Shown here in pieces: positions 33,393 to 42,468 of a DNA stretch of 64,000 nucleotides. Location of the stretch: the NCBI GenBank assembly GCA_031548365.1, contig JAVBRD010000031.1:10251-74250 (forward strand). Reading direction: 5' to 3'. This DNA is from JAVBRD01 sp031548365 (GTDB lineage: Bacteria; Bacillota; Clostridia; Christensenellales; UBA1750). The position numbers were made by a program, and so were the translations under genes. The stretch's first letter is position 1. Each line of letters starts with the position of its first letter. The notes below the pieces were generated by a model, which worked only from the letters and a program-made list of their open reading frames with translations, was not told the DNA's origin and searched no databases.

Positions 33393-33686
33393 ATGAGAAC
33401 GAAAGAAGAATACTATGAGCAGGTCTTGAGGAACAGGGAGTTGGAAAAGGACGCCACGGTCACGGCGTGTACATGCCCTAACACGCTGTGCGGCTGGCAC
33501 GGGAAATGCAAGGAGTGTGTCGCGCTCCACCGCCATCACGGCGATCATGTTCCCGTGTGCCTGCAGTCCATCATCGAAGACAAGATCAAAGCGCTGGCCG
33601 GGGTGGTGGAAATGGTTGCAGTCAAGAAAGAAGGAACACCGCTCGACTACAGACACTTTGTTAGAGCAAAAGATATGGAAAATTAA
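33393..33686 (+). CDS. Small Cys/His-rich protein (DUF6485-like)
   Basis: 97 residues; ATG 33393 has GAGAAGG upstream. Residues ~26-56 carry a dense metal-site pattern, CTCPNTLCGWHGKCKECVALHRHHGDHVPVC, here quoted in parts: CTCPNTLC, HGKCKEC, HRHHG and PVC. A zinc- or iron-sulfur-binding role is likely. The charged C-terminal half has no known motif. Last gene of the reductase/nucleoside hydrolase unit. Function unknown. Confidence 0.7.
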   Translation: MRTKEEYYEQVLRNRELEKDATVTACTCPNTLCGWHGKCKECVALHRHHGDHVPVCLQSIIEDKIKALAGVVEMVAVKKEGTPLDYRHFVRAKDMEN

Positions 33687-33713
33687 GAAAGAGGCTCACT
33701 GCGAGCCTCTTTC
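33687..33713. terminator. Bidirectional intrinsic terminator
   Basis: GAAAGAGGCTC and GAGCCTCTTTC form a perfect 11-bp stem around ACTGC, between convergent genes. Both strands end the stem in a short T/A-rich arm. Confidence 0.85.
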
Positions 33714-33729
33714 TGCGTGCTAGCGGACT

Positions 33730-34824
33730 CTATATCTTGGGCATGACGATCTCGACTTCTCTTTTCAGCTTGGACGAGCGGTAGATGCCGTCGCATATGG
33801 CCTGGTTGACGATGATCTCCTCGCCCGGGATGGGCGCGGGACCGCCGCTCAAAACCGCGTCGCAGAAATCGCGTACCTTGGCGACGAAGATGTCCTTGGG
33901 CACAAGCCCCTCCGCGCCGTTGAAGGGGAGGGAGGGGAGGATGGCGCTGTCGATGTGCTGACCGTTGACATCCGTGTAATACATGTATTTGGAGGGTTTG
34001 TTGTGCGCGTCCAATCCGAAGCACATCTTGATCCCGCACTCGGTGCCCAGCCAGAGCGCGTCCCCCAGAGAATCGGCGTGCATCGCCCATGACTGCTTAA
34101 AGACGTACGTCAGATCGCCCTCGAGCCGGACGAGCGCGACGGAGAAATCGTCGACGTCGAATGTGTCAGCGCCCGCCCAGTATTTCGGGTTCTTGCCGAA
34201 ATAATCCGTGGCGATGGCGGAGACCGTGAGCGGACGCGGGTAGCTGACCGCGTGAAGCGCTTCGTCGATAGAATAGCATCCGATATCGCCCAAACAGCCG
34301 TAGCCGGCTTTTTCCTTGTCGACAAATGTGCCTGCGGGGATGCCGCGCCTGCGCCCGCCGCCGTTTTGGATGTAGTAGACCTTGCCCAGCGCGCCCGAAC
34401 TGATGATGCCGTCGATCTTGCGGCGCATGTAGTCATAGCGCGGCTGGAACCCGATCGTGAGGATCTTCCCCGACTTTTTGGAAGCGATCACCATGTCCGC
34501 CGCTTCCTGAAGCGTAAACGACATCGGTTTTTCGCACAGCACATGGATGCCTTTTTCAAGCGCGGCGATAGCGCACTCCGCGTGCGTGGTGTTGTAGGTA
34601 CAAACGCTCACGCCGTCCAGCTCGACGCTGTCCAGCATATCACGCGCGCTGTCAAACGCAAGCGCTCCCTCGATGCCATGCCGTTCGAAAAAAGCCTTTG
34701 CCTTGCCCGGAACGATGTCCGCACCCGCGACGATCTCCACGTCGGAAAAAGATTTGTACCCTCTGATGTGTGACCCGGCGATGCTGCCCGTCCCGATGAT
34801 CCCGATGCGTAGCTTGCGTTCCAT
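33730..34824 (-). CDS. Gfo/Idh/MocA-family oxidoreductase
   Basis: 364 residues from ATG 34824 (AAAGGA eight bases upstream). Rossmann start LRIGIIGTGSIAGSHIRGY with intact GxGxxA, followed by HVLCEKPMSFTLQEA, the family's EKP motif (Lys catalytic), and GCLGDIGCYSIDEALHAV. Last gene of the MFS-GH78-Gfo operon; probably oxidises or epimerises the sugar released by the glycosidase. Distinct from the family member at 3.8 kb, which lacks these canonical motifs. Confidence 0.93.
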   Translation of the reverse strand: MERKLRIGIIGTGSIAGSHIRGYKSFSDVEIVAGADIVPGKAKAFFERHGIEGALAFDSARDMLDSVELDGVSVCTYNTTHAECAIAALEKGIHVLCEKPMSFTLQEAADMVIASKKSGKILTIGFQPRYDYMRRKIDGIISSGALGKVYYIQNGGGRRRGIPAGTFVDKEKAGYGCLGDIGCYSIDEALHAVSYPRPLTVSAIATDYFGKNPKYWAGADTFDVDDFSVALVRLEGDLTYVFKQSWAMHADSLGDALWLGTECGIKMCFGLDAHNKPSKYMYYTDVNGQHIDSAILPSLPFNGAEGLVPKDIFVAKVRDFCDAVLSGGPAPIPGEEIIVNQAICDGIYRSSKLKREVEIVMPKI

Positions 34825-34878
34825 TTTGACCATCCTTTCATCAGTGTGCATATCCGCGTGCTTACGGTAAAGCTGCTG

Positions 34879-37224
34879 TTATGCCCGCTCGATCGTGAAG
34901 CGGTGCGTGCCCGCATCCAGCTCTTCGTCGTACGGGTGCGTGCCTGGTAATGCGATTCTTGCCGTGATTGGCCGGGGAAGCGTGACGGCGTACTCGTTGC
35001 CCTTGACTTCGGCGACCATCGTGCCGACCGGGGTCTTGAATTCAAGCCTCAGATCGCCCAAAGAGGCGGGCAACCGGGGCGCGACGGTGATCGCTCGGTA
35101 GCCGAGATCAAAGGGAATCACGCCCAGCATCCGCCACAGAGCGATCACGGGCGTGCTCGACCAAGGGTGGCACCAGCTCGTGTTCCACTTCTGGTCGGGT
35201 CCCCACGCCTCCATGCAGGTCGTCGCGCCCGCGCGGAGCATGTTGACCCAGGAACGCTCGTCCTCACAGAGCAAAAGCTCGGCGGCATATGCGTCCTCGC
35301 CCACGTTCAACAGACCGTTGATCAGGAAATACGTAAAGTACACGCCGCAGCCGATTCTGCGCGTCTTCAGGAAATCGACCAGGGGCTTAGCGCCGCTTTC
35401 GGGCACGATGCCGAACATGAGCGGAAGCGCCTGAGCGTGCAGGGAAAAGTGGGTGGAACCGATGTAATCAGGGTAAAGTCCCGTATTATTGTCCGCGACT
35501 TTCTCAAGGAGCGCCTTTTTGACGATCTCAGCGTCCGCATGCCGCTCGGAGGCGCGCTGCGCGCTCCCCGCCATCGCGTAGAGCGAGGCGGCGGTGGACA
35601 GGCACGCGTAGTAGAACTGGTTGCTCAGCGCGCACACACGGGTCTTGGCTTGCTCGTGCTCGTAGCCGTCACGCAGGTTTTCAGGCCAGTCGACCATGAC
35701 CATGATGTGGGAGCGTGGGTTAAGGCCGGCGAGGCCTTCGAGCAAACCATCCTTGTTTATACACGGGCGGTAGCGGTCGATCAAGCCTTCAATGGCCGCG
35801 AGCGCGGCGGGTAGAATGCTCTTGTCGCCCGTCCAGTAGACGTAGTTGCTCACAATGAGCGGAAATATCATGGAGTAGTCCGAGATCTCCGCGGTAAGAT
35901 ATGTCGGCGATTCGGCGCAAAGACCGGGATTGATGCGCGCGGAGCTGATCAAATCCTCGATGAACTTCCTGTACACGGCGGGGTCGCCTGTAAAGATGAT
36001 GTGGGAGAGCGCGGTGATCAGCCCATCGCCCATGAATCCGCCTTTTTCGCGGGTGGGGCAGTCGAGATAAGTCTCCTGCGTGCCCACGCGCACGCCCTGC
36101 TCGCAAATGCCGAGTATCGCGCTCAATGTGGGATTGGATGTCGTGAAGCGCCCGTTTGGCTCGAACGGGTAGTTGCGCGCGACAACCGTGATTTCGACGT
36201 CCTCGGGCGCGCAGGGCAGATTGAGCAGCTCGGCGTAGCGAAAGCCACGGTACTCGAAAAACTCGAACTCATCCCCGCCGTCCCGGCCCGCGAGCGTGAT
36301 GTACTCCTGATACTTGCAGTTGCAGCGCATCTCAAAGCGAGCCTCGTTTGTGCCGGAGAGCTCCTCGGCGTGACGAACCTCGACCACATGCCCCGATATC
36401 CCCTTGAGGCGAAAACGCAGGTGCCCCACGACCTCTTTGCCAAGATCGATAAACAGCCGGTCAGGCGCGGTACGCACGAGCCTTTCGGGCTTGACCTCGT
36501 AGAACGTCACAGCGGGCGTGGACTGCGGCACGAGCGTGTAGAAGGGGGGGCAGGGGTTGGCGGGCGTGTCGGGCGCACCCCACGCGGAATCGTCAAACGC
36601 GGGCGATTGCCAGCCGCACGGGTAGCGGCGCAGATCGAAGTCTTCAGCAATGTGCGTGTCATAGCCGAAGCCGCGCTCGCCGGTCCACGCGTCGCAGTCG
36701 AGCGCCTTCCAGCGGGAATCGCTCGCTATGACCGAACGGCTCCCGTCTTCATAGTCGATTTCGAGCTGGCAGAGGAATCCTTGGAGGTTGTCGCCGCTTG
36801 TGTACGCGATGTTGAAGCAGCCTTGATAATAGACGTGCGCCGCGATGGCGTTGGTCTCGCCGGCACGCAACAGGCGCGTGACGTCGAAGGAGTTGTAGGG
36901 ATACTTGAACAGATATGCGGGCGCCGGTCCGACTCCCACAAACGTGCTGTTGATGTACAGATGATAGACGTCGTCGGCGGTCAGGTGTATGACAGCTTTT
37001 TTTACGGGCTTGTCCACCGTGAAAACTCGGCGAAGCAGCGTGTGGACATTCTGCACGCCAGTTCGGAACTTGGGCTTGCGGTCTTCGTGCATCTGCTGGT
37101 GGTAGGTCAGCCCGCGGAACTTTGGGCTCTGCAACCAGCGGCCTTCGAACACAATGCCGGGGACGCCTTCGCCCGGTCTGTGCGCGCTGATTGCGTGATT
37201 GCGGGTGCGCGGAACGGATTTCAT
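34879..37224 (-). CDS. Glycoside hydrolase family 78-like alpha-L-rhamnosidase
   Basis: 781 residues, cytosolic (no signal peptide). N-terminal beta-sandwich domains (AVIHLTADDVYHLYINSTFVG, RSVIASDSRWKA, FDDSAWGAP) followed by the (alpha/alpha)6 catalytic barrel from ~390: QETYLDCPTREKGGFMGDG, SHIIFTGDP, ATTCMEAWGP (putative general acid/base Glu near 670) and SWCHPWSSTP, then a C-terminal beta domain. These follow GH78 enzymes, which remove terminal rhamnose from glycans or plant glycosides. ATG overlaps the MFS stop by four bases. Exact specificity uncertain. Confidence 0.85.
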   Translation of the reverse strand: MKSVPRTRNHAISAHRPGEGVPGIVFEGRWLQSPKFRGLTYHQQMHEDRKPKFRTGVQNVHTLLRRVFTVDKPVKKAVIHLTADDVYHLYINSTFVGVGPAPAYLFKYPYNSFDVTRLLRAGETNAIAAHVYYQGCFNIAYTSGDNLQGFLCQLEIDYEDGSRSVIASDSRWKALDCDAWTGERGFGYDTHIAEDFDLRRYPCGWQSPAFDDSAWGAPDTPANPCPPFYTLVPQSTPAVTFYEVKPERLVRTAPDRLFIDLGKEVVGHLRFRLKGISGHVVEVRHAEELSGTNEARFEMRCNCKYQEYITLAGRDGGDEFEFFEYRGFRYAELLNLPCAPEDVEITVVARNYPFEPNGRFTTSNPTLSAILGICEQGVRVGTQETYLDCPTREKGGFMGDGLITALSHIIFTGDPAVYRKFIEDLISSARINPGLCAESPTYLTAEISDYSMIFPLIVSNYVYWTGDKSILPAALAAIEGLIDRYRPCINKDGLLEGLAGLNPRSHIMVMVDWPENLRDGYEHEQAKTRVCALSNQFYYACLSTAASLYAMAGSAQRASERHADAEIVKKALLEKVADNNTGLYPDYIGSTHFSLHAQALPLMFGIVPESGAKPLVDFLKTRRIGCGVYFTYFLINGLLNVGEDAYAAELLLCEDERSWVNMLRAGATTCMEAWGPDQKWNTSWCHPWSSTPVIALWRMLGVIPFDLGYRAITVAPRLPASLGDLRLEFKTPVGTMVAEVKGNEYAVTLPRPITARIALPGTHPYDEELDAGTHRFTIERA

Positions 37225-38450
37225 GGGTTGAGCACCTCACTTGTCGTTGATAAATGCCGAAACGCGGGTACGAGGAACATCCCGCCGCCGAGAGCGCATA
37301 AGAGCGCGCCGCTCGCGACGAGCAGCCATTCGATTTTGATGATGTCGGCCAGCGGGCCGAACACGGCCATGCCGATCGGCATCGCGAGCGTTGAGATCGT
37401 GCCGATCAGCCCGAACACACGTCCGAGCATATCGGGCGGAACACGCTGCTGGAAGAACACGGTTGACGATGTGTTGAAGAACGGCACGGTCAGCCCGAGA
37501 AAAACCATGAGCGCGGAAAACATCACGAAGTTGGCCGAGTACCCCATGGCGATTGTACCCGCGCCATAGAAGAGGCACGCGAGCGCGATGGTGTAGATGC
37601 GGTTTTTCAGCCCGCCCCACGCCGCGATGATCCCGCCGCCCGCCATCATGCCCACGGCAAAGGCAATCTCGATGACGGTCAATCGCCACACATCATCGCC
37701 AAATGTGCGCGCCGACATCAGCGGCGTCAAAAACGCGCCGGGAACGAGGACGAAGCTGAACACCGCGAAATAGACAAGAAGGAGCGCGACCGTTTTGTCC
37801 GTCCTGACGTAGCGGATTCCTTCCATGAAATCCGCAAAGTGGCTTCCGCCTTGCTCGGTTTTATCCGCCGCGCCCTGATGAAGAGGAATGTGAATCCACG
37901 CGAGAATTGTGATGGCAATCGCCGCAGTCACCACGTCGATAAAAAAAGTGGATTCGACGGCATAGCCCGTCATAAGCCAACCGCTGAGCACAGGAGCCAC
38001 GAGCATCAGGGAAGACTGCACGCTTGTGTTGATGCCCATCACGCGCGTGAGCTTATCGTCGGGCACGAGCTGCGGGAGGATCGCGTTGACCGCGGGCGTT
38101 TGTATACCCGCTCCCAGCGAACGCACTGCTGAGACGGACAGCAACAGCCCGATGGAGCCGAGGTTCATCCGGTAACACACCGCGGCCGCGAGCGTGGTCA
38201 GCGCGATGAGCGCATCCGCCGCGATGATCAGCCGTTTGCGTGAGTAGCGGTCGGCCCAGACGCCTGCGAACACAGAGATCAGCGTCTGCGGCAGAAAGCC
38301 GCACAGCGTAGAGAGCGTGATCATCAGCCCGGACTTTGTTTCAAGTGTGATTTTCCAAATGATCGCGTACTGAACCAACATGGAACCGAACAGCGAAATG
38401 GTCTGCCCCGAGAGAAACCACACGATGCGCCTGCCCCAGTTTTCCTGCAT
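37221..38450 (-). CDS. Major facilitator superfamily transporter
   Basis: 409 residues, about twelve helices. MFS signature loop between helices 2 and 3: GVWADRYSRKRLIIAADALIAL; PQTLISVFAG before it and VNAILPQLVPDDKLTRVMGINT after it resemble the DHA3/MFS_3 exporters. Its place as first gene of an operon with a rhamnosidase and a sugar oxidoreductase suggests it handles a glycoside or sugar, although relatives often export drugs. AAGGAGGC precedes ATG 38450, directly at the end of the preceding terminator. Confidence 0.88.
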   Translation of the reverse strand: MQENWGRRIVWFLSGQTISLFGSMLVQYAIIWKITLETKSGLMITLSTLCGFLPQTLISVFAGVWADRYSRKRLIIAADALIALTTLAAAVCYRMNLGSIGLLLSVSAVRSLGAGIQTPAVNAILPQLVPDDKLTRVMGINTSVQSSLMLVAPVLSGWLMTGYAVESTFFIDVVTAAIAITILAWIHIPLHQGAADKTEQGGSHFADFMEGIRYVRTDKTVALLLVYFAVFSFVLVPGAFLTPLMSARTFGDDVWRLTVIEIAFAVGMMAGGGIIAAWGGLKNRIYTIALACLFYGAGTIAMGYSANFVMFSALMVFLGLTVPFFNTSSTVFFQQRVPPDMLGRVFGLIGTISTLAMPIGMAVFGPLADIIKIEWLLVASGALLCALGGGMFLVPAFRHLSTTSEVLNP

Positions 38451-38460
38451 AAAGCCTCCT

Positions 38461-38491
38461 TAAAAATGGCGCTGGATGAATGTCCAGCGCC
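38461..38491 (-). terminator. Intrinsic terminator between the DHH gene and the MFS operon
   Basis: Minus strand GGCGCTGGA (38491-38483), loop CATTCA, TCCAGCGCC (38476-38468), A, then TTTTT. The T tract runs straight into the AAGGAGG site of the MFS gene, so the same hairpin may control that operon. Confidence 0.85.
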
Positions 38492-38612
38492 GTAGTGGAA
38501 CGAGAGATCGGAGACGCAGCCAGTGCTGCGTTTCGTCGGGAAAGGTGTGCGAAGCTTAAGTCGGAGTGTTCGCGCGGCGGAGGCCATGGAGGCGTTCTGC
38601 CCACCAATGCGC

Positions 38613-39524
38613 CTAACCGTCCTGTGTAATCTTGGTGATGAGCTGGGTAAGCACACTGTCCGCTTTAGCGTACGGCACCTGGCAGGTGCCCACCATGCGA
38701 TGCCCTCCTCCGCCGTACTCAAGCATGAGGGAACCGACATCCGTTTTGCTTGTTCGGTTGAGGATACTGTGACCTGTCGCGAACACGCAGTTTTGCTTGG
38801 CGCGCCCGTCCACGATCCAGATCGAGATGTTTTGTTCAGGGTACAGGCTGTAAATCAGGAAACGGTTGCCGGCGTAAATCGTTTCCACGTCGCGAAGGTC
38901 GGTGACGACCAAATTGCCGTGAACGCTTGATTTTTCATGTACCATGTCGATGAATTTTTCCTGCTGCTCATAATACAGATCCAGCCGCTCCCTGACGTCG
39001 GGCAGCGCGAGAATTTCTTCGATCTGCATGGTGGCGCACGCGTCGATAAGCGCCATCATCAGCTGGTAATTGCTGATGGTGAAGTCGCGGAAGCGTCCCA
39101 GTCCCGTTCGCGGATCCATCACAAAGCCCAAGAGAACATAGCCCGTGGGATTGAGGATTTCCTCGCGCGTGAGGTTTCCCGAGTCCACGCGGTCGACAAG
39201 CGGAATCATGTTCGCAAACTTCGGGAAGCGGGTCTCGCCGCCGTAATACTCGTAAATGATGCGCGCGCAGCTGGGCGCGAGGCGGCTCTCGCCCTTGTAG
39301 GTGACGCCGCGCAGCCGTTCCTCCTCGCTTTTATGGTGGTCGAACCAAAGCCCGCAGCCTTTGACATACGGCACGTTGGCCAGAACATCGTTTTCGTTTG
39401 TCTCAATCAAGCCGTCTTGAAGGTCCTTGGGATGAACGAACTTGATGTCGTCGATCACTCCGGCGACCTTGAGAATGGCCGCGCACGCAAGACCGTCAAA
39501 ATCCGATCGTGTCAGCAGGCGCAT
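38613..39524 (-). CDS. DHH-family phosphoesterase
   Basis: 303 residues from ATG 39524 (CGGAGGTG upstream). Metal-binding motifs of the DHH superfamily: LTRSDFDGLACAAILK (motif I), FDHHKSEEE (the DHH motif) and the C-terminal DHHA1-type loop GSLMLEYGGGGHRMVGTCQV. Relatives include nanoRNase/pAp phosphatase NrnA and exopolyphosphatase-like proteins. The substrate is not evident. Single gene, between its own promoter and terminator. Confidence 0.85.
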   Translation of the reverse strand: MRLLTRSDFDGLACAAILKVAGVIDDIKFVHPKDLQDGLIETNENDVLANVPYVKGCGLWFDHHKSEEERLRGVTYKGESRLAPSCARIIYEYYGGETRFPKFANMIPLVDRVDSGNLTREEILNPTGYVLLGFVMDPRTGLGRFRDFTISNYQLMMALIDACATMQIEEILALPDVRERLDLYYEQQEKFIDMVHEKSSVHGNLVVTDLRDVETIYAGNRFLIYSLYPEQNISIWIVDGRAKQNCVFATGHSILNRTSKTDVGSLMLEYGGGGHRMVGTCQVPYAKADSVLTQLITKITQDG

Positions 39525-39564
39525 TCGTAAACACCTCCGTATATTAACAGGTATGACAATTTCT

Positions 39565-39593
39565 AGTGTATCAAAGATTCCGCTTTGATTCAA
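39565..39593 (-). promoter_or_regulatory. Candidate promoter of the DHH gene
   Basis: Minus strand TTGAAT (39593-39588), 17-base spacer, TACACT (39570-39565). The repeat TCAAAG/CTTTGA lies in the spacer. Confidence 0.55.
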
Positions 39594-39680
39594 GGCGTTT
39601 CGGCAAACTGCGGCCTTTGCGCGTATTTGATTTTCTCCTGCGCGTATGATACCCTGATAAGAACAGAAAAGAGGTGCGCC

Positions 39681-42281
39681 ATGCCCGAACGGCTGATGGT
39701 GATTGATGGCAACAGCCTGATGCATCGCGCGTTTTACGCGCTTCCGGATATGACGACGAGCGCGGGGCTTCACACCAACGCCGTACTCGGCTTTGTCAAC
39801 ATGCTGCTCAAAGCGGTTGCGGACTTTGCGCCAACGCATCTCGTGGTCGCGTTTGACAGGCAGGAACCGACGTTCCGGCACATCGAATACCAAGCGTACA
39901 AGGCAGGCCGCCGCGAGACGCCGGAAACGCTGTGGCCGCAGTTCACGCTTCTGCGCGACCTGCTTTGCGCGATGGGCGTGGCTGTGGCGGACGCGGCAGG
40001 GTACGAAGCCGACGACCTGCTGGGATCATACGCCGCGCAGGCCAAGTCGCGCGGCATGGAGGCGTACCTCGTCACCGGCGACCGGGACGCGCTCCAGCTT
40101 ATCGGAAACGGCACGATCGTTCTGCTCACGCGCAAAGGCTTAAGCGAGATTGAGCAGCTGGACACGGAGGCGCTCAAGCGCTCGTTTGGTGTCGCGCCGT
40201 CACAGGTGATCGACCTTAAGGGCTTAATGGGCGATTCATCAGACAACCTCCCCGGTGTGCCGGGCGTGGGGGAGAAGACCGCGCTCAAACTGCTTGCGGA
40301 GTACGAAACGCTTGACAGCGTGCTCGAGCACGCCAAAGAAATCAAGGGCAAGCTCGGCGAGAAACTGACCGCGTACGCGGACGACGCGCGCATGTGCAGG
40401 CGGCTCGCTACGATACGCACCAACGCGCCTCTCTCAACCGCCATTGCCGACTCGCGCGTCCGTCCCTTCGGTACGCCGGAGGCGATGGAGATGCTTGCGC
40501 GGCTTGAGATGAACAGCGTCAGAAGACGGTTGGCCGGTCCGGACGGCGCGTCACCGCCCGCTGCGGGCATCATTGGGGAAGCAAGCGCGGCGGCGGCTGT
40601 CGTGAGCTCCAGAAACGTCACCGTGGTCACGGATGACGAAACGCTTGAACGCATCGGGCGGGAGTCGGCGGCGCCGATTGCCGTGGCGCTGACCAAGGAA
40701 GGCGTATCGGCCGCGTTTGAGGACGGTACGTCGTTCGACGCGGGTTTTGGCGGCGATTTGCTCACGCCGGGCGTCAGTCCGGAAGCGACCGCGCGCGCGC
40801 TTAGCGCTATGTTTAAGCGTTACCCAAACGCTCGTGCCGCCGTGTTTGACAAAAAAACGCTGTTGTTCAGGAGCGAAGCGTGCGGCGCAACCCTGCCCGC
40901 AGAGTGTCTTGACTACGATGTCATGCTCGCCGCGTACCTGCTGGACGCGGTTGACGCGCCTGAGCTTGCGTCCGTTTCGATAAAGTGGTTGGGTGAGCCG
41001 CGCTCGGATGCAGACGCTTTGCTCGCGCTGCGCGGCGCTACCGAGAAAAACCTCGCAAAAGAAGGGCTTTGCGGGTTGTTCAGCGATATGGAGATGCCGC
41101 TGTGCGACGTCTTGCTCGGAATGGAGCGCACGGGTTTCCTGATCGATAAAGTCACGCTCGGACAGATCGGGGACGACATGCGCCGAGACTCCGAAAGTTT
41201 GCGCAAGGAAATCGTCGCGCTCGCGGGCGGTTATGATTTTAACCCCAACTCCACAAAGCAACTCGCCGAAGTGCTTTTCGACCGGCTGATGCTGCCCGTC
41301 GTCAAGAAAACGTCCACGGGTCGCTCGACCGACTCGGAGGTGCTCGAAAAACTGGAGGACATCCACCCGATCGCGGGCAAGGTGGCTGAGTATCGGCATG
41401 TGATGAAGCTCCTCGGCACTTATGTCGACGGGCTGTTCGCTGTCGCAGGCGGGGATGGGCGGGTACACACCACGTTCCATCAGGCGCTGACAAGCACGGG
41501 GAGGATATCATCCTCGGAGCCAAACCTCCAGAACATTCCCGTGCGTACCGAGCTTGGGCGGAGCATCCGCCGCGCGTTCGTCGCGCCCGCTGGATGCGTG
41601 CTGCTCGACGCGGATTACTCGCAGATCGAGTTGCGCGTGCTCGCGCACATGTCGGGCGATCCCGCGTTCGTCGACGCATTTATCGCGGGGCAGGACATCC
41701 ACCGCCGCACCGCCTCCGAAGTGTTTGGCGTTCCGCTGGCTGATGTCACCGCATCCCAGCGCTCCGCGGCCAAAGCGGTCAATTTCGGTATTGTATACGG
41801 CATTTCGGACTTCGGGCTGGCGCGCAACATCGGTTCGTCGCGGCAAGAGGCTGCCGATATTATCAAGAGGTTTTTCGCGCGTTACCCGCACGTGAAAAAC
41901 GCCATGGACGGATTCATCGAAAAGGCGCGCGCAGACGGCTGCGCGACCACGTTGTTCGGGCGCAAGCGCCGCATCCCCGATATCGACTCAAAGAATTTCA
42001 ATCGAAGGTCGTTTGCGGAGCGCACGGCCATGAACACACCCATACAGGGCACGTCGGCGGACATCATCAAGATCGCCATGATCCGGGTGGTTGATGCGCT
42101 AAAGCCCAAGAAATCACAGCTCATCCTGCAAGTGCACGACGAGTTGATTGTGGAAGCGCCTGAGGATGAGCGCGAGGTTGCCTCCGTCCTGCTGCGCGAG
42201 TGTATGGAGAACGTGACCACGCTCAAAGTGCCGCTGATCGCGGAAGTCAGCGCGGGGCGGAACTGGGCGGAGAGCAAGTGA
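39681..42281 (+). CDS. polA: DNA polymerase I
   Basis: Repair and Okazaki-fragment polymerase, 866 residues from ATG 39681 (GAGGTG upstream). 5'-nuclease domain (MVIDGNSLMHRAFYALP, YEADDLLGSYA, SSDNLPGVPGVGEKTALKLL), central 3'-exonuclease fold (~300-460) without the catalytic DxE (PIAVALTKEG at that position), then the family A polymerase: motif A LLDADYSQIELRVLAHMSGD, motif B RSAAKAVNFGIVYGIS, motif C LQVHDELIVEAP. The absent proofreading residues match other Gram-positive PolA proteins. Confidence 0.97.
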   Translation: MPERLMVIDGNSLMHRAFYALPDMTTSAGLHTNAVLGFVNMLLKAVADFAPTHLVVAFDRQEPTFRHIEYQAYKAGRRETPETLWPQFTLLRDLLCAMGVAVADAAGYEADDLLGSYAAQAKSRGMEAYLVTGDRDALQLIGNGTIVLLTRKGLSEIEQLDTEALKRSFGVAPSQVIDLKGLMGDSSDNLPGVPGVGEKTALKLLAEYETLDSVLEHAKEIKGKLGEKLTAYADDARMCRRLATIRTNAPLSTAIADSRVRPFGTPEAMEMLARLEMNSVRRRLAGPDGASPPAAGIIGEASAAAAVVSSRNVTVVTDDETLERIGRESAAPIAVALTKEGVSAAFEDGTSFDAGFGGDLLTPGVSPEATARALSAMFKRYPNARAAVFDKKTLLFRSEACGATLPAECLDYDVMLAAYLLDAVDAPELASVSIKWLGEPRSDADALLALRGATEKNLAKEGLCGLFSDMEMPLCDVLLGMERTGFLIDKVTLGQIGDDMRRDSESLRKEIVALAGGYDFNPNSTKQLAEVLFDRLMLPVVKKTSTGRSTDSEVLEKLEDIHPIAGKVAEYRHVMKLLGTYVDGLFAVAGGDGRVHTTFHQALTSTGRISSSEPNLQNIPVRTELGRSIRRAFVAPAGCVLLDADYSQIELRVLAHMSGDPAFVDAFIAGQDIHRRTASEVFGVPLADVTASQRSAAKAVNFGIVYGISDFGLARNIGSSRQEAADIIKRFFARYPHVKNAMDGFIEKARADGCATTLFGRKRRIPDIDSKNFNRRSFAERTAMNTPIQGTSADIIKIAMIRVVDALKPKKSQLILQVHDELIVEAPEDEREVASVLLRECMENVTTLKVPLIAEVSAGRNWAESK

Positions 42282-42463
42282 CAGGGGAAGTCGCAGACCG
42301 CATCTGCCGTTTCCTGCGGTGCGCAGGACGCCCGCCCGCATCACAAGGAGGAACGAAATCCTCCCGCCCCTGGCGCGCGGCGCTGGACATGGAGCTTTTG
42401 TTCGCTTTTCGCGACAAGAGGCCGACGGAGACCGTACCCTCCGCATACCTTAACGTGAGGTGA
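42278..42463 (+). CDS. Possible small protein between polA and coaE
   Basis: 61-codon frame from a GTG whose bases overlap the polA stop (GTGA), ending six bases before the coaE ATG. GGAGAG lies about seven bases upstream inside polA. The product is basic and Arg/Ser-rich with the segment DMELLFAFRDKRPTETVPSAYL; no known family. It fills the polA-coaE gap exactly, the main support for it. Confidence 0.35.
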   Translation: MTGEVADRICRFLRCAGRPPASQGGTKSSRPWRAALDMELLFAFRDKRPTETVPSAYLNVR

Positions 42464-42468
42464 TTGCC

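Noticed and set aside
37221..38450. MFS gene as a dedicated drug exporter
   Set aside because: Sequence resembles MFS_3 exporters, but operon context with a rhamnosidase and sugar oxidoreductase makes a sugar or glycoside substrate at least as likely; left unspecific.
40551..41480. 309-codon antisense frame within polA
   Set aside because: Shadow of the strongly conserved polA frame with no independent support.
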